Assembly: GCA_003508835.1 (NCBI GenBank)
Contig: PUFA01000072.1
Coordinates: 558,001-622,000, forward strand
Origin: Eonycteris spelaea
Lineage: Eukaryota; Chordata; Mammalia; Chiroptera; Pteropodidae
Length of the DNA stretch: 64,000 nt
Direction: 5' to 3'
Part shown: piece by piece, positions 39,541-51,195 of the stretch
Numbering within the stretch: the first letter of the stretch is position 1
Layout: every line of letters starts with the position of its first letter
Made by a program: the position numbers and the translations under genes
Notes under the pieces: generated by a model
The model's input: the letters and a program-made list of their open reading frames with translations, nothing else
What the model was told of the DNA's origin: nothing
The model's database searches: none

Positions 39541-40605
39541 GAGAAAATTGTTTAACGACATTAAAGCTTGGATACAGTTCAGTGTGTCAGACATCCTTAG
39601 CTGTTTTAGTATTTGATTATGGCCATTTGAGAATGAAAATGTATAGTTCTGAAATCTGCATGCCCTCTGTATACAGAGGTTTCAGGTGTATTGCATGTGT
39701 AGCATTAATAAGTGCATGCATGGTAGCTTATGAACAGACTTATATTTGTAATAAATATGTGCGATGTGTATATATATTTACACATATACATATACATGAA
39801 GGATTTTTTCCTATTAATACTAGATTTTTTTAAAAGTAGATTTCATATTTTCTCTGTTGCACATTTGTCGCAGTTCCTACCAATGTCTTTTTTCTTATAT
39901 TGTTCATTTGATAATATTAGGGAACATTATTAGAGTATTCTCTGGTGAGATGGAAAATAAGTAGAATGAACACTGGAGTTGGCACTTCATATTTTATTGA
40001 TGACTGTAATGCAGTGTGAGTTCGCATTGCACATAGTCATGATTTAAATGATTGCCTCTTTTATGAAAGCAAAATGTTTGTAAGAACGGCCATGTTGTAG
40101 ACAGTGAGTATAAAATAAGGAGAGAAAGTAGGACAAGTTAAATTTTTCTGTCCTTGGTTTCTTGAGCAATGCTCAGCATTGACTCAAGGCACTGTCATTT
40201 TAGAAGTACAGTATAAGAAACAATTGGACATCAAGTATAGAAAAAACATGGAGGTTTGCTTTCCCACCCCCTCCTGGAAGCACTTTACTTATGTACTCAT
40301 ATGTTTTGGGTTTTGGTGGCTGCATATTACTGGGAGCTGTCCAGTTGAGACAAGATATATTTACTTAAGCCACACCCAACAGATTCAGCTTTTTTATGTA
40401 CTTGGGCACTATTTTAATCTGTGCTGATTTGTAACCATCATATGTGGGATGCCTTTGAGTTGTAAAAGGAAAGAAAATACTGGATTCACAGGTTCCAGCT
40501 TAATGTGTTCTTGAATATCTGAGTTGCTATATCAATAGCAGAAAAGAGATGTTTAAGTTATGCAGCTTTCTCCCTAGCAGAGAGAGAGGGAGAGAAAACA
40601 AGAAG

Positions 40606-40613
40606 ATTTGCAT
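40606..40613 (-). promoter_or_regulatory. POU octamer-type site
   Basis: atttgcat is a perfect octamer in repeat-poor intronic sequence with purine-rich flanks. Motif match only. Confidence 0.25.
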
Positions 40614-41216
40614 GGTTTCAGTACAAGTGTAGTGCAACTGTTCTGATCAAATAGTAACAATGCTGCTGCTGTACTATTTTTTGGTTAGTATTGTGGGTGT
40701 TAAATTGGGATATGACATTTAGAGTTCAGATTGTCCTGTTTGAGAAAATATTTGTCCAGGCAGTTAAAATACTTCACTTAATTTTTCTGTGCTTTAAAAT
40801 TCTTGGCAAAAGATTAAACCTGAGTTCAAAATCTATTTACAATTTTTTCTATACTAATGACATGTATGTGGTAAGAATTAACAACTGTGTGGCTATTTGC
40901 CACTGTGTTGTGTTACCTCACCCACTTTACTATAGACAGAAACAATAAGAATTAGCATTAATCCTAGTAGTCTGCTCATATTCTATATTTTCAAAAACTA
41001 TTTCTTTTAGAGGAAACAAATTCACTCTTCTCCGCCAAAAGAAAAAATAACCCTTTTCTTCTGTACTATATTCCTTTGCTTTTATTGAATTATTTTATTG
41101 AATAATTATGGGATTTTTATGTGCCAAGTTTAGTGACCGTAGCTAGCTAGCTATACTGTATTATTAGAATGTTTCATGTATCTAAAATGTTATATAACCC
41201 TGATGGAATTTTGCAG

Positions 41217-41304
41217 ATGAAACAAAGAAATCTGATTGGTTCCTCACAAGACACAGCAGCCTTGAAATCCATTCTAACCAGAGGCTTCTACAGCAGCCTG
41301 GATG
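41217..41304 (+). other. Candidate poison exon, 88 nt
   Basis: Acceptor gaattttgcag (AG at 41215-41216) and donor ggatg|gttagt. Entered in phase 1 it is open throughout, but being 88 nt it leaves phase 2. The leftover tg followed by the a that begins the exon at 55422, or the candidate at 51883, makes TGA. Inclusion would therefore end the reading frame. The polypyrimidine tract is poor. Confidence 0.22.
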
Positions 41305-41444
41305 GTTAGTTGGCATCACAGTAAAAACACAAAAATGCCTTGGAGACAGGGAGGGGTTTAGAAGAGAAAAGAAAGTTGTTAGAGCTTTTCTATAATCCTT
41401 ATCTTTGAGCTATGTATTTTCTTGCAGGTTTTTTTTCCCTTCAG

Positions 41445-41445
<1 letters not shown>

Positions 41446-41498
<53 letters not shown>
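41446..41498. repeat. (TC)n microsatellite
   Basis: About 53 nt of uninterrupted CT dinucleotide after a T/C-rich run. Confidence 0.97.
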
Positions 41499-41500
<2 letters not shown>

Positions 41501-43194
41501 TGTCTATGAAGTTAACAAACTTTTTAAATAATATTATTAAGTGAACTACAAGAGTCTCTCTAAAAGGAGTTTTATGTTAAGTTATAGAATAGGTTAATGA
41601 ATAATATAATTCAGAACATTTATTAAATATGGATGAGTGGGACTTCTTGGGGAGGAAGAGGAGGCTATTGAAAAGAGTTCTGAAGAACAGGTAATTGGAA
41701 CTCACTGGCCCTACCCTTGTACATCATATTAAAATTTTATTAGATAATTTGTCGTCCAAAACTTCAGTGATATTTGGTGAGGGCATATTGTTATTGACAT
41801 TCAAACAACAGCCTATTATCAAAACAGGTGGAGAATTGTTTGCTATCTGTTAGCTATTAGAAACACCCTTGAGATGTGAGAACAATATATGTTAGCTTTT
41901 ATTTATTACTCTTTGCTAAATGGTCTGCTGGAATATAGTTGTGAATTACGGTATCCAACCCCTTTATCCTTTTAGAGAAAATATTTATAATACGCTTACA
42001 GTTTATTTTATTAAAATTTGAAAATTCTTATGTTTAAACAGTAATAGGTCAACCTCATAGGATCTGGGGGAGGGAAAAATTACTGCGAACAAGAACAAGC
42101 ATTTAAATTAAGAAAATAAATTGTTGAAAGGAAGTAGAAAGGCATCAAAATAAAGCATATTTAAAGAGTAATATATAATGTATAGATATAGTTTGATAAA
42201 AACCAACTATACCTTTTAGATTCCATATCTGTGCTTATTTTCTAAATTATCCAATATGCTAATAGAGTCAGGCTGAAGGCAGCTGGCTGCTAGTGTTACA
42301 AGCTGAAAACAAAATGGCTGGCAAGGATTAGTACTGTAAATTTGCGATAGAGAGCTGGATAAATTAAGATATCTTTTGTTGAAGGAGAATATTACGAAGT
42401 AAGTCGATGAGGAGATGACTGTTGTACGACATGCTTTTGACAATAAAGAAACATCATTTTATTAAAGAAAGTGACAGCTACTCTTTACAGCATAAAATCA
42501 AAAGGTTTTATGCTATAAATGCAGAGTAATTCATTTTCAACTAAGCAGTAAAGAATTCTTGTTAAAATTCTCTTAATCATTATTGTCATTGTAATTCTAA
42601 GATCCAGGTAGTTTCTGAGAGTATTATTTATGAATCTTTCAGATTAACAGTATGGTTAAGAGTAAAAGAAATAAAAAAAAAACATACTTAGAATGTGGGG
42701 AAATTTAAAGTGAAGTTTCTGGGAGTTTTATTTATTTATGAGTCTTCAATTAGATTCTATTAGAAAGAAGAAATAGAATAATGGGAAATTTTAGAGATAA
42801 GAATAAAAATATAGTTTAGAAAATAAAATCCATAGATTTGTATATTAGTAAAGATTTTTCTCTATATAACTATAAATCTTTTCCCACTGATTTTTAGCAA
42901 TTGTTGAAAGATAAAATGACATTAAAATTGTTGATAGGCTTGGATAGATTGAGAAATAGCTTCAGGAATTGTTAATTACTTAGGTCAAGACAGCACGTTA
43001 GCTCACATGTCAATCACAGTGTAATGGCTATGTACTATAAGAGGACAAACAATGTAAGGCTGTCATCTCTACTTCTGTAGCACATAGTATGATGCCCCAG
43101 TACTTAGTGGATACCTAGTTACTGATGAATAGATAATAATAGCAAATACTTTGTGTGTACAAAGACACACATATATACATAAATACATACATAA

Positions 43195-43350
43195 TTATAC
43201 TCATTAATTTTACAACCTGATGGAATAAATTCAGTTATCATATTCATTTAATCTATAAATAAACAGGGGCAGAGGAAAAAAATAGTTAAGTGACTTAACC
43301 AAAGTCATACAGTTACATGTTGGAGCCAGGATTTGTACTTGTGTGGTCTG
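43195..43350 (-). mobile_element. MIR SINE
   Basis: Antisense MIR: 'ataaacaggggcagaggaaa', 'agttaagtgacttaaccaaa', 'gtcatacagttacatgttgg', 'agccaggatttgtacttg'. Confidence 0.7.
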
Positions 43351-43679
43351 GAAAGTTTTCATAATTTTTCCTCCAGTATCTGAAGATTAAGGTGTGTTAG
43401 TATTCAATAGTCTTGTTAGCCCTCAGGAGCATACATTGTGTATCTAATCTGGCAGAAACTGCAGAGCAGAGAAAACCTTTCTGCTACATCTCTTCCAAAA
43501 TTGCTTTAATTGATATTTTGTTTTCTAAAATCCTTTTTCTATCACTTAGCTATAGCTGATGATCCATTATCTTTAGCTAATGTAGATGTCAGTTCTAAGA
43601 GCTATTTAAAAGCCCATAGCGAGTGTATTCAGGAAGCAGTTGGAAAACACATGAAGCTTTCTACACTCCCCGAAATGGC

Positions 43680-43770
43680 TGCCAACATCTAATTAGTCAT
43701 CAAGTCCAGTTGATTAAAACTTCTGAATATTTCTCTATTTTGTCTTCTTTTTTACTCTTTCACTCTCACT
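43680..43770 (+). mobile_element. Short LINE-2 fragment
   Basis: 'catctaattagtcatcaagt', then 'ttgattaaaacttctgaata', follow an L2 phrase. Short and diverged. Confidence 0.4.
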
Positions 43771-44229
43771 TTTTTTTATGATTTTCTTTGTTGTCATTTA
43801 AATTACTGTGTCTTCAGTCTCAGTACCTTTTAGTCCATTCTATATTTTGCTTTAAAAATGAATTTTCATAAATATAAATCCCCATAACTTTCAGAATAAT
43901 ATATGGCATATCTTTTCACTCGTTCTCATTGCTATAATCATATCGTAACACAGATGCATACAGACATAGATAATAGACTCATAGAGACAAATTTTAGTGT
44001 TTGGTAAAACTTTTCATGTTTGAATCTTATTTATGAAAGATAAAAATCCCAATATAAATATATCCATGAAGAATTTTTAGTTTAGTATTGTGTGTGTGTG
44101 TTTTTAATTTACTAAGTGATATCATTATCTCTGTATTCTTCATCTTGCTTATTTTGCTCTTGTTGGGGTATATGGTTTATTTCTTTTCTATATTGTATAG
44201 TATTCAATTTTATGAGCATATTTCTGTTT

Positions 44230-45960
44230 TTTATTTTATTAAATTTATTGAGGTGACATTGGTTAATAAAATTATATAGGTTTCAAATGTACAGTTTAAT
44301 AATACATCATCTGAATATTGCATTGTGTTCACCTCCCAAATCTCCTTCTGTCACCATATATTTGACCCCCTTTACCCTTACCTGCCTTCCTACCTTTTCC
44401 CTTTCCCTCATGGGACCACTAAACTGTTGTCTGTGCCTTTGTTTTTTGTCTTATTTATTGCTTTTAGTTTTATATCCTACATATGAATGATATTATATGG
44501 TTCTTAACTTTTTCTTTCTAATCTTCCAAAAAATTTGAAAACATGAGCACATTTCTTTTATCTATTTTTCTCCTAATAGAAATTTGAATTTATTTCAATG
44601 TTTGTTTTGTTTTGTGTTATTACAAATAATGCCACAATAAATAGTGAATATTCATACTCACACGTAGGAATAACTCTTATGTAGAAATAAGAGTTTTTCT
44701 AGGGACTGTATCTAGAAGTGGAATTGCCAGGATGTGGGGTTTTTGCATTTTCACTTTTACTAGATAATCTCTCTCCTGTGCCGTTGTACCAGTTAGAAGT
44801 GTTTGACAGTTCCTGTCTTGTGGTATCCTTGCCAATATTCATATGGTCAGACTTATTCATTTCCCCCAGTCTGGGAGGTGAAAAGTAATATTCTATTGCT
44901 TTAATTTCTTTCTCTAATTTCTAGTGAGGTCGATTATCTTTTTATGTGTCTATTGGCCTTTCAGATTTCCTTTTTTGTTACTAGCCTCCTTGTATCCTTT
45001 ATGCATTGTTTCTCTTGGATTATTTATCTTTTTAAAATTGATCTATGGTTTTTCTTTATATGATCTAGACAAGGCTTAGCAAACTGTAGCCATGGGTCAA
45101 TTCCTTTCACCATCTATTTTTGTGCAGCCTGTAAGATAAGGATAGTTTTTACGTTTATTTTAAATGATTCAGAAAAAAAGATTAAAGAAGAATAAAATTA
45201 TACAACACATGTAAATTATATGAAATCTAGATTTCAGTGTTCATAAATAAACTTTTATTAGAACACAGCCACACTCATTTATTTACGTATTGTCTAGGGC
45301 TGCTTCTGCATAATAGTGGCAGAGTTGAGTAGTTCCAGCAGTGAACATATGGTCCACAAAGCCTAAAATATTTATTCTTTTTACAGGAGTTAGTAGACCC
45401 TGTTATAGATTGATCCTTAGGCTGTGACATTGCTTGTAGATATCTTCTCTCAGGTTCTATCCTATCTTAATATTTTGCTTTTGGTCATAAGACTAAAATT
45501 CTAAAACTTGTTGAGTAGAAGTTTAAAATTTTAATTTAGTCATATTTATTAATTTTTTCCTCCTATGTTTCACAAATATTTCCTTTGAGATCACAGATAT
45601 ATTCTCCTATGTTTTCTTAAAATGGTTAAAGTTCTGTTTTTTACTTTCAGGTTTTTAGTACATTTTGGTTTTCCTTTTTTCCCTTAATTTTTTTGGTAAT
45701 GGGTTGTGGCATGAGAAGAGGATCTGATTTTTTTCTGACATGGAGAAAGGCAGTTTTCCTAACTTATTCGTGTTGAATACCTTTTCCTCTCTTTAGCATT
45801 CTTTAATGCTACTTTCTTATATACGAAGTTTATTTACATGTGAGTCTGTTTTCAGGGTTCTTTAGTTCTTTCCTTTTTGTGTGACTATTTCTATATTATA
45901 CTTGATCTTAATGATTCCTATTATTCAACCACTTAGTCATTGTTATATTCAGGTTTCCTA
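44230..45960 (-). mobile_element. LINE-1 3' end and ORF2 (antisense), bat-like terminus
   Basis: Begins 'ttgaggtgacattggttaat' and 'aatacatcatctgaatattg', an L1 3' end I associate with bats. It continues through 'accatatatttgaccccctt', 'tagaagtggaattgccagga' and, after an inserted hAT element (45066-45412), ORF2-like text to about 45960. Confidence 0.7.
45066..45412 (-). mobile_element. MER3-like hAT element (long form) nested in LINE-1
   Basis: Ends 'aaggcttagcaaactgtagc' and 'caggagttagtagaccct' are diverged terminal inverted repeats. The interior has 'aacttttattagaacacagc', 'cgtattgtctagggctgct' and 'cacaaagcctaaaatattta'. About 347 bp, with an internal segment absent from the shorter copy at 32438. 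Confidence 0.65.
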
Positions 45961-46745
45961 TTTCCTTAGGAGAAAAATAAAAAATGGGAATAATCTAGTA
46001 AGAATCTTACTAATTACAAGTTTAGGGAAAGGAATGTTGTTTTAGAATTTGTATATTACATATACCAAGTTCATGTTGTTAGCTTTAATAGAATTTTTTC
46101 CTTAAGACATTTTGATCTTGAATTTTTGTTTTCGTTGCTATCATGATCACAAATAATACAGTAAAATTAAGTGCTTGGAAGTACATGTTATTGTGCTAAC
46201 TACTTTGAAAATATATTTATATATAAATATAAACCTTAACAAAGTATCATTAGGCATATAGAATACATAGAGTATAATTTATTTGAAAAGCTTTTAAGGT
46301 ATATTCAGATAATATGATTTTTTGGGGCTTTTTATTTGTTTTTTCAATGAGTATCATTACATTTAAACATACTTATCAATCAAAACAAAGATGTGTCTTT
46401 TCTTGGGGTGAAGTGAGGAGGGGGAGATTTGGTTTTTAGTCTGTCAATAGCATTTATTGTCTTTTCAGGGAGTAAAAAGAATGAATACAAGGGTTTATTT
46501 TATTGTGAACAATGTGACAAAATAAAAATTTTTATTACTAGTACTTTCGAAACTTTCAAGTTACTATGCTGGCCTTTTTTTCAAAGCTCCAGCTTTACAG
46601 ATTGTTAAAAACGTGTAAATTGACAAAACCAACAACAAAACTCAAAAATACTTCTAGCTCTGTGATTCTATGAATCTCTGAAGTGCTTATCTGTAAAAAT
46701 AGCTATACTTACTAAGAAGCTCCAGAAACATGTAGAGGAAACTGT

Positions 46746-46780
46746 TAAATTAAGCTCAAGAGTTTAATGAGCTTAATTTA
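46746..46780. repeat. Perfect 13-bp inverted repeat, 9-nt loop
   Basis: taaattaagctca, loop agagtttaa, then tgagcttaattta. No terminator role is expected in this setting. Confidence 0.9.
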
Positions 46781-46949
46781 ATTGAGTATCCCATTTGAGA
46801 GGAAGAAGTTTGAAATCAGAGATTATTTCAAATTCACCTTGGAAGTTTTAAAATATTTTTGGTTCTCCTTTAATGATATTTTTAGAGCTCTCTAACATGT
46901 GGTATGTTTGTGTCTAGATGTGAAAATAAACTATTTTCTTTTGCAAGGA

Positions 46950-47180
46950 AGTGGCGTAGAATGGTGGGGAAGAGGGCAAGCTTTAGAATCTGGCCTAGTT
47001 TCAGATCCTGGATCCTGCGCTGATGAACTCGACAACTGTGGCCAAGGTTGCTTAAAGTCTCAATTCCTGTTTCCTGATCTATTAAGAAGAAAAATAATTT
47101 TATCTCATAAGATTTTATTGAGGACTGAGTGGCATAAATTTGTAAAACATTTAGCATGGTGCCTGTCACATAGGATAAAG
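46950..47180 (+). mobile_element. MIR SINE
   Basis: Sense MIR: 'agagggcaagctttagaatc', 'tagtttcagatcctggatcc', 'gattttattgaggactgagt', 'tagcatggtgcctgtcacat'. The two open frames here are MIR by-products. Confidence 0.75.
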
Positions 47181-47849
47181 GACCAAATGGGTAATGGCTA
47201 TTTTCCTTAATGTTGGCACAGTCTAAGAAGCTAGAAGCTTCGCTCTTCCTTTTCAGTTATGAGGATATGTATCTGTGTACACATAGTTCAGTTACTTTCA
47301 TGCTACTGCTAGCATCTTGATTTAACGAGAGTGGCAGTTTGCCCGTGTGGTCTTCCTCCCCATCACCTATAACCCAGTCTAATCATGAGAAAAACATCAG
47401 GCAAACCCCAACTGAGGGACATTCTACAAAATTCTTGGCCAGTACTCCTTGAAACTGTCAAAGTTACCCAAAACAAGGACAGTCTGAGAAACTGTCACAG
47501 TCTAAGGAACCTCAGGAGACATGACTAAATGTAATGTGGTTCATATAGTGGAAAAAGGACATTATATAAAAACTAAGGAAATCTGAAGTGTGGACTTTAG
47601 CTAAAAATAATGTGGCAGTATTCATTCATTAGTTTTGATAAATGAGTAGATGAATCTAAGATGAGAAACCACGTGTAGGGTTTATGGGATTTCTCTCTAC
47701 TACCTTAACAAGCTTTCTGTAAATCTGAAACTATTCTAAAAGAAAAGGTTTATTATTATTATTTTATTTTTAATTCCCCCCACACATTTCCACCCCTGAC
47801 CTATAGATGTTGCTGTTTCCCCTTAAGAACTGGATCTCCCATACACCTG

Positions 47850-47896
47850 GGGGCCTGGCGCACCCGGGGCCTGGCGCACCGGGGCCTGGCGCACCC
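47850..47896. repeat. Three tandem 15-16 nt GC-rich units
   Basis: Units ggggcctggcgcaccc, ggggcctggcgcacc and ggggcctggcgcaccc, inside the SINE body and rich in CpG. Confidence 0.93.
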
Positions 47897-47909
47897 GGGG
47901 TACAGACCG

Positions 47910-47982
47910 TGGCTCCACTGGGGCGCGAACCCAGGACCTCGTGCATGTAAAGCAGATGTGCTAACCCCTACTCTATGGAACC
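47910..47982 (-). pseudogene. tRNA-Val(TAC)-like head of the SINE
   Basis: The acceptor stem pairs over 7 bp (one G-U), the T arm is intact and the anticodon loop reads tttacat (TAC). The anticodon stem has a C-C mismatch, the D stem is weak and the B box has C for A (ggttcgcgcc). It is therefore a SINE head, not a working tRNA gene. Confidence 0.75.
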
Positions 47983-49189
47983 ACCCAATAAAAGGCTTAT
48001 TTTTAAATAACAAGCAAAAATATATAATTGTAGGCACATTTATTTTTCAAGTTACTCTTAATTTAAATCATTGTTAGGTTTGGCATTTTGTATATTCATT
48101 GTGCACCTTGAAAGCACAGTCATCAGCTTTTAAAATACTGACATTATTTTGATCGCTCCATTTACAATTAGCAAGTCTCCTTTGTTTTCCTCTTGTCAGT
48201 CATCATCATTGATGGATAGGGGTATCATGAAAATCAAAACATTCTGCATTCAGCAGAACTTTTCTTGAGTTATAGATCAGACTTTCTGGGACATTTTGGA
48301 TGCCTTGGGCAAATATAAGTTAATAACTCATCACAAGGAAGTTATTTTTCTGTTTTAGATTTAGAGTATACAGCTATAAAAACCTATGAATTTGCCACTT
48401 TTATGTTCTGTAAAGTTTTGGAAATATTTGATAGTATACTTTTGAAAAGTATTAGCTATATTACTGATGGCATTATGTTAGTCAGTATATTTTATTTGGT
48501 GAAGAATGCTTCTTTTTCTCTTTAGAGGAAGAGACCCTGTAGATGTTTTCCTACGAACCATATCATTTTTCTGTAGGTCTGGGGTTACCTACAAAATTCA
48601 TAATGATAAAGATCATTGAGATTGCTATGAAGGATAAGGCCACAGTGCTTTGGAATAATGCTGTTCATTTTTTTACAGTAACAGTTTGGATAAGAAAAGG
48701 GAAACACTGAAGTCTTTAAACTGTATCTCATACCACATCAATACCACTTATTGTTTTTTTCTAGAACTTGATTTGATTTGATGAATGCATTAATTTTACA
48801 GCTGGCCCTTGACAAAATTAATTTAACAATTGTTTTTGGATTACCCACTTCATACCAGACTCCAAGTTGGCACTGAAAATACGATGAAAAAGGCTTTCAA
48901 AGGCACACTTTGAACATTTTACATTCCCAGATAGTCATATAAATAATTAACTATTATACAGCGTGGCAGTGCTGTAAAACAGATATGTATAATGTGCTAT
49001 GGAAGCACAGAAGAGGGAACAATTAATTCTTTCTGGCAGGCATTCCGAAAATCTTAATAGAGAAGCTAGGAAATGACATCTAAGCCGTCTTTTGGTGAAA
49101 GGATGTTATTGTTGATCATGATGATAATAGATGAAGATTCCAGTTACCATGTAATAAATGTTAGTATCAGATGGTGTGCTGTATTTTTT

Positions 49190-49360
49190 GTACATTACTA
49201 CATTTGTTTCTCACCATAACTCCATGGGTTGTTACTATGTCAGCTTCACTGATGAGGAAACTGAGATTCAGAGGACTTAATTTTCCTAAGGTCATTAAGT
49301 AATAATAATTCATGCTACTGATTGAGTCCAGCTCAGCTCTGCTAAACACCAAGCACCAGT
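49190..49360 (-). mobile_element. MIR SINE
   Basis: Antisense MIR: 'ctgatgaggaaactgagatt', 'cctaaggtcattaagtaata', 'tgattgagtccagctcagct'. Confidence 0.75.
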
Positions 49361-49598
49361 AATAAACATTGAATATAGTTTGATTATATTGTCAAGTGGA
49401 GGTGACTACATTTTAGGTAGCAAAAACAAAAAGAATAAATTGCATTTTCCCTTTGCATTATTATAATACATTTCTTCTTTGAGTATCATCGAGTAGTTTG
49501 GTGCTGCCTTAATATAGGGGAATGCATTGTTTAGGATTTTGTATTTGCAAGTAACAGAAAATTTGTTGAGAATAGGTTTGTTCAGAATTGCTTATATA

Positions 49599-49903
49599 AG
49601 AGGTTAGCAAACTTTTTCTGTGAAAGGTCAGGTGGCAAATATTTTAGGTTTTGTAGGCCATATAGTCACTACTGAACTGTCAGAGTGCAAAAGCATACAT
49701 ACACTGTATGATAGGGCATGGTCATGACTGTGTGCTAATAAACTTTATTTATGGACACTGAAATTTGAATTTCATATAATTTTATGTGCCATAAAGTATT
49801 ATTTTAACTTCAGTTATTTAAAAATGTAAAAACCATTCTTAGCTCTCTGTCCAAAAATAGACGGCAGGCCAGATTTGGCTGTGGACTAGTTTACTGACCT
49901 CTG
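49599..49903 (+). mobile_element. MER3-like hAT element (long form), opposite orientation
   Basis: 'gaggttagcaaactttttct', 'aaatattttaggttttgtag', 'taataaactttatttatgga' and the end 'tagtttactgacctctga'. Same long form as 45066-45412 but inverted, so the two make a dispersed inverted pair. Confidence 0.7.
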
Positions 49904-50064
49904 ATTTATATGATGAAGAGAATTTATTGTCTTATATAACTGTAGTCCAGAGATAGGTGATTTTCTTTAGTAATTCAGTGTCAGCAAGGACCATGCTATC
50001 TTTCATCTCTCCAGCCTAATATTCGTGGTGTTAACTTTATCTTGTGGTTTATTCCACCCCCCGC

Positions 50065-50065
50065 C

Positions 50066-50096
<31 letters not shown>

Positions 50097-50108
50097 TTTT
50101 TTTTTTTA
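50065..50108. repeat. (TTC)n followed by poly-T
   Basis: Seven TTC units then a run of about 20 T. It may be the tail of a minus-strand retroposon whose body is not recognisable. Confidence 0.93.
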
Positions 50109-50534
50109 CAAGAAGGGAGCCAGAATATCCAGGGTTCCATGGGTTGCTTTTCTTGTCTAGGGAGAGCCAGACCCTTTCCAGAAGGCCTTTCTAATGTCTC
50201 CTGATTTTAATCCCATCCGGTTTCATCCCTACCATGCCACAGGAACCGTGCTTAATCACTCAACTAAATTTAATGATCAATTCTTGTCTTCATATTACTT
50301 GCCCTATGAACATCTGATTTTTCTCATTCCATGAACCTTTTTTTCCCTTGTCTTCTGTGCTTTTTTAGTTTTGTTCCTCTTCTCCAGCCACTACTTCTTA
50401 TTGTTTGCTGGATTCTCCTCATACCCCCAGCCTCTACACGTTGCATTCAGCCCCAAGGCTTAGTCCTCTTACCTCTCTTCTCTATCTCTTTGTCTCTATC
50501 TTTTATCTGTACTCTCTTCTTGGGATGTCACATA

Positions 50535-50930
50535 CTTTAAATGTGATTTATGTACTGAAAACATATGTATGTCCATCTCTGTTTGTCTAATATGCATCTC
50601 AAACTTAGTATGTCCAAAACTGAGCTCTAGATACTCTTCTCATCCCCAAACCTAGTCTCTCACAGTCTTCTCTATCTCAGTAAATTGCAGATCCATTGTT
50701 TGGGCCCCAAATATTGGATTTACTCTTGGCTTCTTTCTTTATTTTTCTTTCCTGGTAACAGATTCTCTCCGCTGTGCCTTCAGAATACGTCCAGAACCTG
50801 ACCACCTCACTCAATACTCAATCTAAGAGTTCACTCTTTGCCCTGATTTTCATAGTAGCCTCTTAATTGGTCTCTGTCTGCTTCTGCTCTCTTTAGTCGT
50901 CCCCCACACCCTGCCCTACCTTAATGATTA
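50535..50930 (+). mobile_element. LINE-2 fragment
   Basis: 'tagtatgtccaaaactgagc', 'ctcatccccaaacctagtct', 'tttactcttggcttctttct', 'cagaatacgtccagaacctg', 'tcttaattggtctctgtctg'. Sense L2, well ordered. Confidence 0.8.
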
Positions 50931-50944
50931 TTTCGTTTTGGTAG

Positions 50945-51195
50945 AGGGCAGTGGAGAGTCTTGAGAAGAATGTAGATGTTAGAAACCAGGCAATTTTACT
51001 TTTAGGATTGCTACTTCCTAGCAGTGTGATTCGGGGAAAGTAACTTTACTTCTCTGAATCTCAGTCTTATATTCAAAATGGGCATAATACTTATTTCATA
51101 GAATTATTACTAGTATTAAATGAAATAATGAGATAATGTTGTAAAAGCCTTACCAGCACTGAACCCAACAGAGAATAGATATTGAATAAATTGTG
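50945..51195 (+). mobile_element. MIR SINE
   Basis: Sense MIR directly after the L2: 'cctagcagtgtgattcgggg', 'tctctgaatctcagtcttat', 'ttcaaaatgggcataatact', 'attaaatgaaataatgagat'. Confidence 0.8.

Larger units (their letters stand above)
47755..47989 (-). mobile_element. tRNA-Val-derived SINE with target-site duplication
   Basis: On the minus strand a tRNA-Val(TAC)-like head (47982 down to 47910) is followed by a GC-rich body and an A-rich (ATA)n tail. It is flanked by 12-nt direct repeats aaaaggtttatt (47743-47754) and aaaaggcttatt (47990-48001), with one mismatch. The body holds three tandem 15-16 nt units (47850-47896). A complete, relatively young insertion, antisense to TANC2. I know no named SINE family with this head and body. 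Confidence 0.8.

Noticed and set aside
43510..43692. 60-residue open frame with coding-like composition (ADDPLSLANVDVSS...)
   Set aside because: No splice-donor partner, no recognised similarity, and its end runs into L2-like sequence. The acceptor-like cacttag is weak. Low priority, though not fully excluded.
46746..46780. Inverted repeat as a transcription terminator
   Set aside because: Mammalian intron; hairpin terminators do not apply. Kept only as a short repeat.
47911..47982. Functional tRNA-Val gene on the minus strand
   Set aside because: Anticodon stem mismatch, weak D stem, altered B box, and the unit continues into a SINE body and tail with target duplications.
48537..48573. Cryptic exon after ctttttctctttag
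   Set aside because: Donor gtctgg is poor and no frame-compatible solution was seen.
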